From IMG/VR virus record IMGVR_UViG_3300038534_000064, positions 2,998-26,162 of that record: a DNA stretch of 23,165 nt. One strand, 5' to 3'. The translations under genes were made by a program, and so were the position numbers. The notes below the pieces were generated by a model. That model had not been told where the DNA came from. It was given only the letters and a program-made list of their open reading frames with translations, and made no database searches. Shown here piece after piece: positions 1 through 6,742 of this stretch (its first letter is position 1; each line of letters begins with the position of its first letter). Source of the DNA: a virus.

Positions 1-208
1 CGCCAGGTGCTCTCTCAAGGTCAAGCCCTGCAGCTGCGCCCATAAAGTTGCGCGTCTCCTCAAGCAGTAGGGTTCCTGAGCGCTCAGGGATTTTAATGCT
101 CTCAATGCATTTATCTGCAATGAGTTGGTTATCTGATGGGACAGCCTCAGCGACTAGGCCACTAAGAATCTGATCAACAGGATGTAAATTAGCGTATGAT
201 GAAGCCAT
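1..208 (-). CDS. Major capsid protein, N-terminal fragment (runs off the left edge)
   Basis: Only the first 69 residues are present; the gene continues beyond base 1. The start is ATG at 208 with an AGGAG about 10 bases upstream. The fragment has the look of the N-terminal arm of HK97-fold capsid proteins, with KIPERSGTLLLEE followed by an R-A-P-G near the window edge. The main support is position: it directly follows the protease/scaffold gene and a DUF2190-like decoration protein, the usual order for protease, decoration, capsid. The 15-base gap to the preceding gene says it is in the same transcript. No capsid core is visible, so the call is inference from context. Another virion protein is possible. 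Confidence 0.6.
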   Translation of the reverse strand, partial: MASSYANLHPVDQILSGLVAEAVPSDNQLIADKCIESIKIPERSGTLLLEETRNFMGAAAGLDLERAPG

Positions 209-223
209 GTTTATAAACTCCTA

Positions 224-613
224 TTAAGCGTTAAGGCTGCTAGGGCCAAAGAAGTAAACAAAGCCCTGCTCATCAGCATCAACCTGTGTCTGATTGATGT
301 TAGGCAGCAGGCGTGCAATGGGGTAGAAAGTAACGTCAGCAGCCTCACAGGGCTGTAGCTTGCCACCTGCCGCAGCTGAGAGAATAGGGGTAGTCTCATC
401 AATCGTCTCTGATGCGATGATGCGAGTGATGCCATGCACTAAAACCTCAACAGCATCACCTGCTGCTGCAGCGCGTTGTGCAACGCCTACCACCTTGTTA
501 TCAGTAGCAGCTGAGGTCACAGCTACCTTGCCTGCGCTGTCCATTGAGACGACAGCAAATTCAGTGACAGCAGATGCAGCCACAAAACTCATGATATTAG
601 GGTTAGTGCTCAT
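224..613 (-). CDS. Head decoration/stabilisation protein, DUF2190-like
   Basis: A 129-residue protein, small and rich in Ala, Val and Gly. Its middle section, with VVGVAQRAAAAGDAVEVLVHG, matches the pattern I know from DUF2190-type capsid decoration proteins, which form small beta-barrel domains that cement the capsid surface. It lies between the protease/scaffold and the presumed capsid gene. The start at 613 has a strong GGAGG seven bases upstream, and that GGAGG spans the last codons of the preceding protease gene, so the two are likely translationally coupled. No membrane segment or catalytic motif is seen. The family assignment is from memory of the pattern and genome order. Confidence 0.65.
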   Translation of the reverse strand: MSTNPNIMSFVAASAVTEFAVVSMDSAGKVAVTSAATDNKVVGVAQRAAAAGDAVEVLVHGITRIIASETIDETTPILSAAAGGKLQPCEAADVTFYPIARLLPNINQTQVDADEQGFVYFFGPSSLNA

Positions 614-616
614 GGG

Positions 617-1318
617 TTAGCCTCCAAATGCTTGAGCGTAGTAATCAGGGTTCTCTGTTCTGAATTGGTTGAGCGCCTCTGAGTAGGTGATGCCTTTCTC
701 AGTCTGCAGCTCTTGAATCCTCTTATTGAGGGTTGCCTTGGTGATCTCCTCACCTGATGCGCCATGGCCAATCTGAGTGAGGGGCACTGCGCTGTTAGCA
801 GGGCGCTCAGAGAACATCTGCCAAAACTCAGGCTGCTGCTCACGCATTTGCCATGCAGAGACAGCCACAGGTTTCTCATTGGGGGTGATGCGCCCCTCTC
901 TGAGCAAAGCGCCCACAGCCTCACGTGCTTCTACAGCGCGTTTCTCAGCTTCAATGGCCTCAATTCGCTCTGATAGCTTGGTATTAGCCTCACGCAATGA
1001 TTGAACCTCAGAGAGTAGGGTGGCCTCAGTGAGCTGCTCACTCATGTTGTAGCCCTTCTTCTCATCCTTGTGCTCTGGCGTGTGTGCCATTTTCTTGGCC
1101 TTGTCCTCATCATCAGACTCAGCCATTTTCTCAGCGTCATCCTTATCAGACTCAGCCATTTTCTCAGCGTCATCCTCATCTGATTTTTCAGTGAGTTTGG
1201 CCTCATTGTCTGCAGCCATCTCTTTTAGCTTGTCTTCGAGTTCACGCACCATCTCATCTTTGGCAATGAGCATAGAGCGCAAATCCTCAACTGACATAGA
1301 TTCTAGATTGTCAATCAT
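617..1318 (-). CDS. Probable nested scaffold protein, made from an internal start of the protease gene
   Basis: Reading in frame with the protease, the codon at 1318 is ATG and is preceded by GAGAGG with a six-base spacer, an excellent internal ribosome binding site. It begins MIDNLESMSVEDLRSM, exactly where the protease domain ends, and gives a 233-residue coiled-coil, acidic protein. A second internal ATG at 1045 (MSEQLTEAT) also has AAGGG seven bases upstream and would give 142 residues. Mu makes its scaffold gpZ this way from within gpI, and lambda Nu3 from within C. The internal sites are seen directly; actual translation is inferred. Confidence 0.55.
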   Translation of the reverse strand: MIDNLESMSVEDLRSMLIAKDEMVRELEDKLKEMAADNEAKLTEKSDEDDAEKMAESDKDDAEKMAESDDEDKAKKMAHTPEHKDEKKGYNMSEQLTEATLLSEVQSLREANTKLSERIEAIEAEKRAVEAREAVGALLREGRITPNEKPVAVSAWQMREQQPEFWQMFSERPANSAVPLTQIGHGASGEEITKATLNKRIQELQTEKGITYSEALNQFRTENPDYYAQAFGG

Positions 1319-2626
1319 AGATATCCTCTCATTGAGTATAACCCTGCTGATTTTGTCATGTGATTGCGCAGGGCGTGGGGTTAGGGTGATTGCTAATAGT
1401 TGGGCAGTGCCAATGAGGGCACCCCCATCACGGGTGAACACGTCACCGCTAATGAACTCAGGAGACGACCAAAGCACGCCCCCTGCATTTTTGACCACTT
1501 CAAGGCCGCGCTCATTGTAAGCAGGCACAGCATAGAGGCCGTCAGAGCGCAGCTCTAAATCAATGATGAGGCCCAATGCATTGCCGCTTTCAGGTGGTGC
1601 AGGGGTGCCCCCATTGAAGGGGCTAGTTGCATGCTGCCAATCAATAATGACAGGATCAGCCATGCGCCTCTCATTGTACACACGCACCATCTCAGTGAGC
1701 ATGTCATGGTCAATTTCTTTGCCTATGTTCTCACCATTCATGCGCGAGCTCACCTGCCCTAGGGCTAGGGTTTTGAACGGTTTACCAATGGTCAAGCCCT
1801 CTGGCACCTCATAGGTGGGGGCAGGCTCAGACAGCTGCACCGCCTCACCATAGGCTCTGAGGGCCTGCGTCTTTTCGTCTGCTGCGATCATCTGCTTTAC
1901 TACTTTCTTAGACCATGCAAACCCTGCATCACCACCCCATCCCTGCCATGCCTGCCAACCCTTGCCTTGCTCATCCCATGTGCTGCCCTGCTTATCGACA
2001 CCATGCCGCGTGAAATAATTCTTCATGCGCTTCACAGTTTCAGGGCTGAGGGTTTTGCCATTGGCTAGGTCACGCGCACGCGCAAGGCCTGTGGCAGTCA
2101 TGCCCCTCTGTGATGGGGGCTTAGACTCTCTCACCTCAAGCGCTCGCTTGGCTGCTTCCTGTGCCCCCTTGGGTGGTGTGAAATCAATATGATCGTATTT
2201 AGCAGGTGCGCTTAAATAGGAACTCTGTTCCGCTTTAGCTTCAACGCGCTGAGGGTGGCCCTTTGGCAGCAGGTCTAAATCAGTGTTATAGGCCTTTTTG
2301 CGCTCACCTGTGCCCACCAATTTTAGGAAGGTTTTGACACGAGCAAGGGCCCATTGATTACGGTTCATGCCAGGTCTGTGGCTCACACTAAATGCACCTG
2401 CGCCACGCCTATAAACAGCTTTGAGCATGCCCAAGTCAACCTGCTTGTGTTTGGCATTATAGCGCTCATTATGTTTATCACGCAGATTGATGAGGGCCTT
2501 TTCAGCCTGCTCACTGATTGTGATTCCCCCACGGCCCCCACTTGCTGAGCCTTTAGGGTTTTTGCTGCTGCCCTTGATCTGATCTTTTTTAGGTGCAGGG
2601 GTTTGGGCCTGTGTACGCTTAGCCAT
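617..2626 (-). CDS. Fused prohead protease and scaffold (Mu gpI-like), with two extra N-terminal domains
   Basis: 669 residues, long for a phage protease. Four parts can be seen. Residues about 35-120 hold a basic domain (KAVYRRGAGAFSVSHRPGMN...) that I recall as a phage-associated DUF5824-like module. Residues about 170-250 hold a second small domain (ARARDLANGKTLSPETVKRM, then a GWQAWQGWGGDAG stretch). Residues about 275-435 are the protease, with D-W-Q-H-A-T and L-W-S-S-P-E-F giving the likely catalytic His and Ser of the Mu gpI/U35 type. Residues about 437-669 are a charged coiled-coil scaffold with an acidic 11-residue repeat. The protease cuts scaffold and itself during head maturation. 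ATG at 2626 has GAGGAG eight bases upstream and overlaps the portal stop by 8 bases. Domain names are from memory; the protease call is firm. Confidence 0.85.
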   Translation of the reverse strand: MAKRTQAQTPAPKKDQIKGSSKNPKGSASGGRGGITISEQAEKALINLRDKHNERYNAKHKQVDLGMLKAVYRRGAGAFSVSHRPGMNRNQWALARVKTFLKLVGTGERKKAYNTDLDLLPKGHPQRVEAKAEQSSYLSAPAKYDHIDFTPPKGAQEAAKRALEVRESKPPSQRGMTATGLARARDLANGKTLSPETVKRMKNYFTRHGVDKQGSTWDEQGKGWQAWQGWGGDAGFAWSKKVVKQMIAADEKTQALRAYGEAVQLSEPAPTYEVPEGLTIGKPFKTLALGQVSSRMNGENIGKEIDHDMLTEMVRVYNERRMADPVIIDWQHATSPFNGGTPAPPESGNALGLIIDLELRSDGLYAVPAYNERGLEVVKNAGGVLWSSPEFISGDVFTRDGGALIGTAQLLAITLTPRPAQSHDKISRVILNERISMIDNLESMSVEDLRSMLIAKDEMVRELEDKLKEMAADNEAKLTEKSDEDDAEKMAESDKDDAEKMAESDDEDKAKKMAHTPEHKDEKKGYNMSEQLTEATLLSEVQSLREANTKLSERIEAIEAEKRAVEAREAVGALLREGRITPNEKPVAVSAWQMREQQPEFWQMFSERPANSAVPLTQIGHGASGEEITKATLNKRIQELQTEKGITYSEALNQFRTENPDYYAQAFGG
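1112..1176 (-). repeat. Tandem 33-bp duplication encoding an acidic repeat in the scaffold
   Basis: A perfect 32-base string occurs at 1112-1143 and again at 1145-1176, a period of 33 bases or 11 codons. It encodes repeats around DDAEKMAESD. A degraded third unit is visible towards 1085 (EDKAKKMA). The repeat lies in the flexible acidic linker of the scaffold, so copy number can change without breaking the frame. Confidence 0.9.
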
Positions 2627-4019
2627 TGCGCCTGCTCCTCACTAGCCTCTCAGCAAATGCGCTGAGGCCTCCACCTGCTGATGAGGTGCGCTCAATCGCT
2701 GAGCGTTGCGCCTCCTCTGGCAGATCACCTGCGCCTAGTCTCTCTCTGATTGCTCGCTCAAGCTCATCATCAGGGGTGAGGATGCCTGCCTGCACAAGCT
2801 GTGGCAGCATGCCCATGCTCTCTGCTAGATCATCAGTATCAAGCCCTGTGTGGGTGAGGCGTGGCAATTTGGATGCATCAACACAACCATAGTTCCACCT
2901 GATGAGTCTGCCTATGGTGCCTCCTCCTCTGCGATCAACACCACTGATCTGTGAGGCCACAATATCACATAGGTTGATGGCAGCACGCCTAAACACACTG
3001 AGGTGTATTTCACCCACTGAGCGTGCGCCTGTCTCTGTGTTGCCTAGATCAGCAAACTGAGTCAAAAACGCTGAGGCTATCTGTGAATCACACTTGCTGA
3101 TGATATCAAGTGGCCCCTGTGCGTACAGGTTAGGCTGTTGAGCGTATGCATCGAACTTGACTGCAGCTGTCTCAACTAGATAGCTCTGCTCTGTGCTGAG
3201 AAACGCCTGCGCCTGTGCCTCTGCATCATCAATCATGGCTGAGATATCAGCATCAGTGAGGCCCATGTTTTCTGCCTGTGACCTGTCTACAGTGACTTTA
3301 GGAGTAGGCACAGCCCACCGATCAAGCCCCACACACATGAGGTTTGATGCGCGCTGCTTAGTGCGCCACCACCACCACACAGGGCGCAGCATGCCCACGC
3401 CCTCAAAGTTACTGCCTGTTTTATTGAGGGTGAGCAGCAGTAGTTTGTTTGATGGGATGGGCTCAGGTGCCACTGATGAGCCTACGATATTCTGCATAAC
3501 ACCATCTAGCTGTTGAGAGTCACGACTCAGCCACCTGTTATGCGCTGAGGGCTCACGGTCTGCATACTGATCAAGCCACACCTTAACGCGGCCCTCACTG
3601 TCTGGCCCTACTCTGTAAATCTCCTCAGCGTATCGATAACCCAATGGGACAAACTCCCATAGGTATGCAAGCTGCTCCTCAAAGCTGATGCTCATCTGCC
3701 CTGCATAGCCATCAAAGCCAAAGCACTCATTTGCGAATCTAGCTAATTCCTCAGCCACAGCATCACCCTCAATGCCAGGTTCAAAACGCCATGTAGCGCT
3801 GAGCAGTGTTTGCCTCAGCATGTGCCATGATCGCCTGACAATGGGGTCAGTTCTCAGCATCTCCTCAGCCTCATTCACCCATGAGAGGCCTGTGAGCTGT
3901 GGGTTTTGCTCTTTGCCTGTGATGGTGCCACCACTGAGCTGCGTGCCTGTGATGCCGCGCACGCCAAAACGGGGCGCAATTGCTCTCATGTGGCGTGGGT
4001 TTCGCTCATCTGTACTCAT
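2619..4019 (-). CDS. Portal protein, Mu gp29-like (DUF935 type)
   Basis: 466 residues, the expected size for this portal class. Portals form the dodecameric ring at the capsid vertex through which DNA passes. The DUF935 pattern is seen in the C-terminal half: NLYAQGPLDIISKCDSQIAS, then FLTQFADLGNTETGARSVGE, a stretch typical of Mu-like portals. A Trp-rich WWWWRTKQR lies mid-protein. An upstream in-frame ATG exists at 4034, but ATG at 4019 has a clear AGGGG four bases away while 4034 has no properly spaced site, so 4019 is chosen. The stop overlaps the protease start by 8 bases. The gene is the first of the head operon behind the 310-base regulatory gap. Confidence 0.88.
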   Translation of the reverse strand: MSTDERNPRHMRAIAPRFGVRGITGTQLSGGTITGKEQNPQLTGLSWVNEAEEMLRTDPIVRRSWHMLRQTLLSATWRFEPGIEGDAVAEELARFANECFGFDGYAGQMSISFEEQLAYLWEFVPLGYRYAEEIYRVGPDSEGRVKVWLDQYADREPSAHNRWLSRDSQQLDGVMQNIVGSSVAPEPIPSNKLLLLTLNKTGSNFEGVGMLRPVWWWWRTKQRASNLMCVGLDRWAVPTPKVTVDRSQAENMGLTDADISAMIDDAEAQAQAFLSTEQSYLVETAAVKFDAYAQQPNLYAQGPLDIISKCDSQIASAFLTQFADLGNTETGARSVGEIHLSVFRRAAINLCDIVASQISGVDRRGGGTIGRLIRWNYGCVDASKLPRLTHTGLDTDDLAESMGMLPQLVQAGILTPDDELERAIRERLGAGDLPEEAQRSAIERTSSAGGGLSAFAERLVRSRRNG

Positions 4020-4329
4020 GGCACCCCTGCTCATCTTCTATGCTAAACAGCTATACAGGGCCACTATATCAACTTATTTTACAATTTTACTTGTTTACAA
4101 TGTTTACAATGTTTACAGTGTGCGCACTCCTCTTTATTTTTTGGAGTCTATTTTGGATATGTGTAATCAAGGCTCATCTGTTTAAGCCTATGCAGATGAG
4201 TTTGCCCTAATAGGCTAGTCTTGCTCAGCTTATCGCCATGCTCTAAAAAAGAGTAAAGCTAAGCAGGGCGCTTTAGTCCCCTTTCATCGGTTTGCAACAC
4301 TAAACAATAGTGGGGTGATGGGGGGCGCT
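4020..4329 (-). promoter_or_regulatory. 310-bp intergenic control region upstream of the portal operon
   Basis: This is the largest gene-free stretch in the window. Read on the minus strand it holds, in order: a GC-rich direct repeat near the end of the membrane-protein gene, a self-complementary segment at about 4221-4264 (9-bp stem with one G-U pair), an 8-bp perfect inverted repeat (4173-4180 with 4193-4200), three tandem TGTAAACA boxes, and an AT-rich tract at about 4060-4095 just before the portal leader. That order suggests the end of one transcript and the promoter of the head operon. I could not assign convincing -35/-10 boxes. Confidence 0.55.
4092..4118 (-). promoter_or_regulatory. 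Triple 9-bp operator-like repeat upstream of portal
   Basis: On the plus strand the units are TGTTTACAA, TGTTTACAA and TGTTTACAG, a perfect 9-bp period; on the transcribed strand the core reads TGTAAACA. The array lies about 75 bases upstream of the portal start. The same 8-bp core in triplicate with the same period occurs at 11450-11476, upstream of the ribbon-helix-helix gene. Binding by that regulator is inferred. Confidence 0.7.
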
Positions 4330-4336
4330 TTATGTC
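4266..4336. repeat. Short direct repeat pair, GGGCGCTTTA(T)GTCC
   Basis: GGGCGCTTTAGTCC at 4266-4279 recurs as GGGCGCTTTATGTCC at 4322-4336, differing by one inserted T. The second copy overlaps the 3' end of the two-helix membrane protein gene. It could mark the edge of an acquired cassette or a duplicated transcription-end element. No third copy was found at the other end of the cyclase cassette. Confidence 0.6.
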
Positions 4337-4788
4337 CATCTCTGTACATCAGGGTGTAGCTGTACCTCATCCTCTGTGGGTGGTGTCACAGGTGAGCCAC
4401 TGAGCAGGCTGAGCTTGTCAATGATGGTGGTTTGCAGTGTCAGCAGATGATCATGCTTAATCTGCATCTGAATCTGCGCGTCTCTTAATCTGGCTATCAG
4501 TGCTTCTCTGTCTGCATTGGCGCTTGCTAGCTTGTCGCGCAGCTCCTCAACCTCTGAAGGGTCACGCCCTGAGGCTATGGCCATCATTGATGAGATGCTG
4601 CCTGTGATCACACCGAGTATACCTATGAGAACATCCCTATTCTCATCAACTATTTTTACATAGGTGAGAAACAGGATGAGCCCCACCACTAAGCACAAAA
4701 ACACCACACTAAACCACCACCCCCTGCGTGCCTTCTCTGTCTGTGTGAATTCTTTGTGTGTCTGTGGTCTGTCGGTGTCGTCAGTCAT
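4330..4788 (-). CDS. Two-helix membrane protein with a coiled coil, coupled to the cyclase
   Basis: 152 residues, family not recognised. A short polar N-terminus leads into a positively charged R-R-G-W-W and two hydrophobic segments, about residues 25-46 and 53-73. A heptad-like helix follows (about 76-130, starting SEVEELRDKLASANADREAL) with an acidic tail. The two helices with a short loop put both ends on the same side, probably cytoplasmic. The ATG at 4788 overlaps the cyclase stop by four bases (ATGA), so the pair is almost surely translated together. By analogy with Pycsar, where a cyclase partners a membrane effector, it could be an effector, but no cyclic-nucleotide-binding domain can be seen. 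A holin-like or structural membrane role is the alternative. Confidence 0.7.
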   Translation of the reverse strand: MTDDTDRPQTHKEFTQTEKARRGWWFSVVFLCLVVGLILFLTYVKIVDENRDVLIGILGVITGSISSMMAIASGRDPSEVEELRDKLASANADREALIARLRDAQIQMQIKHDHLLTLQTTIIDKLSLLSGSPVTPPTEDEVQLHPDVQRWT

Positions 4789-5588
4789 GGCAGCAGCTCA
4801 GTGATGATGTAGATGAGTGGGTCTAGCCATGTGAGGCCATTCACAAGCCTAGCATGAGGGTTTACAATGATAGGCCCTAATATGGTGAGCCACCAACAGA
4901 TGATGATGAGGGCCACGCATTTGAGCACCCACCAAACCCAATCTCTAAATGCTCGATCTCGCAGGCGTTGCTTGATTCGCTTTGGCCCTGCCAGGTGCTT
5001 GGCTTTCTCTGTTGAGGGTGGGGGCTGCAGTGCATCGATGGTGGCCCCTACTGCATAAATCACCTGTGGCTTGCGCACGCCCTTAAAGCGATATTCACCC
5101 ACACATGCATAGCGTGTGCCCCTAGGGGTAAACCCATTTGTGCGCCCTTTAACTGCTTTCATGGCCTCAGCTGTCAGCAGCACCTGCCCTGCTTGGCACA
5201 AGCTCATGGTGCGTGCTGCAATATTTTTGGCAATGCCCTCAAGCTCAACACTCTTGGCCCCTATCATCACGCTGAGCTCATCCTGCTGCACCTCAACTAT
5301 TTTACCAAAATGCACCCCAATGCGTGCTTGCAGTTTGGTTTTCTCAGGTATGGTCTGCTGATAGATGAGGGCAAAGTTGACAGCATCCACAGGCCTATCA
5401 AAGCTCAACAGAAAACCATCACTCCTATCAATCTCACGGCCCTCAAACCTATACACCAAAGTGCGTGCTAATCGGTCGTGATACTGCAGCCACTGAGCGC
5501 CCCTCATGGCCCCTGCCCTCTGCACAAATGCTGTGCTGCCTATGAGGTCAAGCAGCACAATTGTGAGATAGCGCTCAGTATATTGCAT
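4785..5588 (-). CDS. Class III nucleotidyl cyclase with C-terminal membrane anchor
   Basis: 267 residues. Residues about 7-180 form a class III cyclase domain: LLDLIGST with metal-binding Asp14, GREIDRSDGFL with the second Asp57, RIGVHFGKI, then K-N-I-A-A-R with the transition-state Asn122 and Arg126, and GQVLLT. The end EYRFKGVRKPQVIYAVG is typical of the family. The usual Lys-Thr-x-Gly before the second Asp is Asp-Arg-Ser here, so base choice (ATP, GTP or a pyrimidine) cannot be read. After a basic linker come hydrophobic segments at about 217-242 and 248-266, a C-terminal anchor. ATG at 5588 has GAGGTG four bases upstream; GTG at 5591 is less likely. It follows the methyltransferase by 8 bases and overlaps the membrane-protein gene. 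A cyclase in a phage structural region is unusual. Confidence 0.88.
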   Translation of the reverse strand: MQYTERYLTIVLLDLIGSTAFVQRAGAMRGAQWLQYHDRLARTLVYRFEGREIDRSDGFLLSFDRPVDAVNFALIYQQTIPEKTKLQARIGVHFGKIVEVQQDELSVMIGAKSVELEGIAKNIAARTMSLCQAGQVLLTAEAMKAVKGRTNGFTPRGTRYACVGEYRFKGVRKPQVIYAVGATIDALQPPPSTEKAKHLAGPKRIKQRLRDRAFRDWVWWVLKCVALIIICWWLTILGPIIVNPHARLVNGLTWLDPLIYIITELLP

Positions 5589-5596
5589 CACGCACC

Positions 5597-6742
5597 TCAG
5601 AACAGGCTGAGCTGATCACCTGCTTTGATTGTGGGTTTCGTGTCTGTAGGTGTTGAGGGTTCATATGCACCGCCCGACCAATGAGCAAGCCTAGCCTCAG
5701 CAATCCTAACATACTCAAGCTCACGCTCAACACCTAGCACATTGAACCCCTCAAGCGCAGCTGCACAGAGTGTGGTGCCTGAGCCTGCAAACGGATCAAG
5801 CACAGTGCCAGCAGGGGGGGTGATAAGCCTGCAGAGATAGCGCATGAGGTCAATAGGCTTTACTGTGGGGTGTATGTTTTTTCTCTGCTCATTGCTCTCA
5901 AGCCCTGCCTCTCTCTCAGCTGTTGAGGCTTTATCACAATAGTAAAACCTTGACTTATTCTTGAGTAGCTTGCGCACAGAATGATCAATCATAACATTTG
6001 AAGGGTGCCTGCCAATCCTATGGTTATATTTGTAATCACTGCCTATTCTGCATGAGCCAACATTTAAAGCGCCTGTACTGTGTTTTATCACGTTGTCAGC
6101 TACTGTGCCTATCAATGGTTTTCTGATTAAAATAATAGGCTCATATGATGGCTTTAAATTGGTGTGCCAATCATCAAATAAAATGGCTCTGTCGCTTGTG
6201 GCTGCTGTGATATTAATAATTGTTTGCGACCTCTCCACATTTTGGCCTGCTTGAGCACACCCATGAGACTTGCCATCTGCCCTTTTACGCGCTGAGCCTC
6301 CGAGCTTTTGCTTACCAATTATTTGGCGCTCGACACCTAAAGAGTCATCAATAGCTTTGCCAATCTCTAATGATTTGGGAAAGCGTGGGCTATAAAGCCA
6401 CACTAGCCTATCCCTCACCTCAAACCCACTTAGCCTAAGTGAGATGCTCATCAAGTCCTCAGTGCGTGAGCCACTAAAAACAAGTCCATGTGCACCAGGT
6501 CTTAACACCCTATAGACCTCACGCCATAGCGCAGGATCAGGCACCCATTTGTCCCATGCTTTACCCATAAAGCCTGATCCTTTTGCGTTATGTGTTGAGC
6601 CACTGAGCCAAGCATTAAGGCACTCAGCCACAGCTTTGGGTGAGGTGTCACCTAGCCCATAGGGTGGATCAGTAACAAGGGCCTCAATGCTATTAGGCTC
6701 AAGCTCTCTGAGCTTCTCAATGCTATCACCATGAATAATCAA
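5597..6742 (-). CDS. DNA methyltransferase (N6-adenine or N4-cytosine, beta-type motif order)
   Basis: 381 residues. The catalytic motif IV D-P-P-Y is at residues 25-28 (LVTDPPYGLG), and the AdoMet-binding motif I, DPFAGSGTT, is near the C-terminus at 317-325, preceded by HPTVKP. Motif IV before motif I is the beta-class order. It methylates an exocyclic amino group of A or C; the recognition site cannot be read. The middle part, about residues 130-280 (bases 5900-6350), looks more AT-rich than the flanking genes and probably holds target recognition. The start overlaps the TerL stop by four bases (ATGA). No cognate endonuclease is adjacent, so protection of phage DNA from host restriction is the likely role. 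Confidence 0.9.
   Translation of the reverse strand: MIIHGDSIEKLRELEPNSIEALVTDPPYGLGDTSPKAVAECLNAWLSGSTHNAKGSGFMGKAWDKWVPDPALWREVYRVLRPGAHGLVFSGSRTEDLMSISLRLSGFEVRDRLVWLYSPRFPKSLEIGKAIDDSLGVERQIIGKQKLGGSARKRADGKSHGCAQAGQNVERSQTIINITAATSDRAILFDDWHTNLKPSYEPIILIRKPLIGTVADNVIKHSTGALNVGSCRIGSDYKYNHRIGRHPSNVMIDHSVRKLLKNKSRFYYCDKASTAEREAGLESNEQRKNIHPTVKPIDLMRYLCRLITPPAGTVLDPFAGSGTTLCAAALEGFNVLGVERELEYVRIAEARLAHWSGGAYEPSTPTDTKPTIKAGDQLSLF

Noticed and set aside
1068-1520. Serine-rich open frame on the plus strand, 150 residues
   Set aside because: It is the antisense image of the acidic scaffold repeat; it has no ribosome binding site and no independent context.
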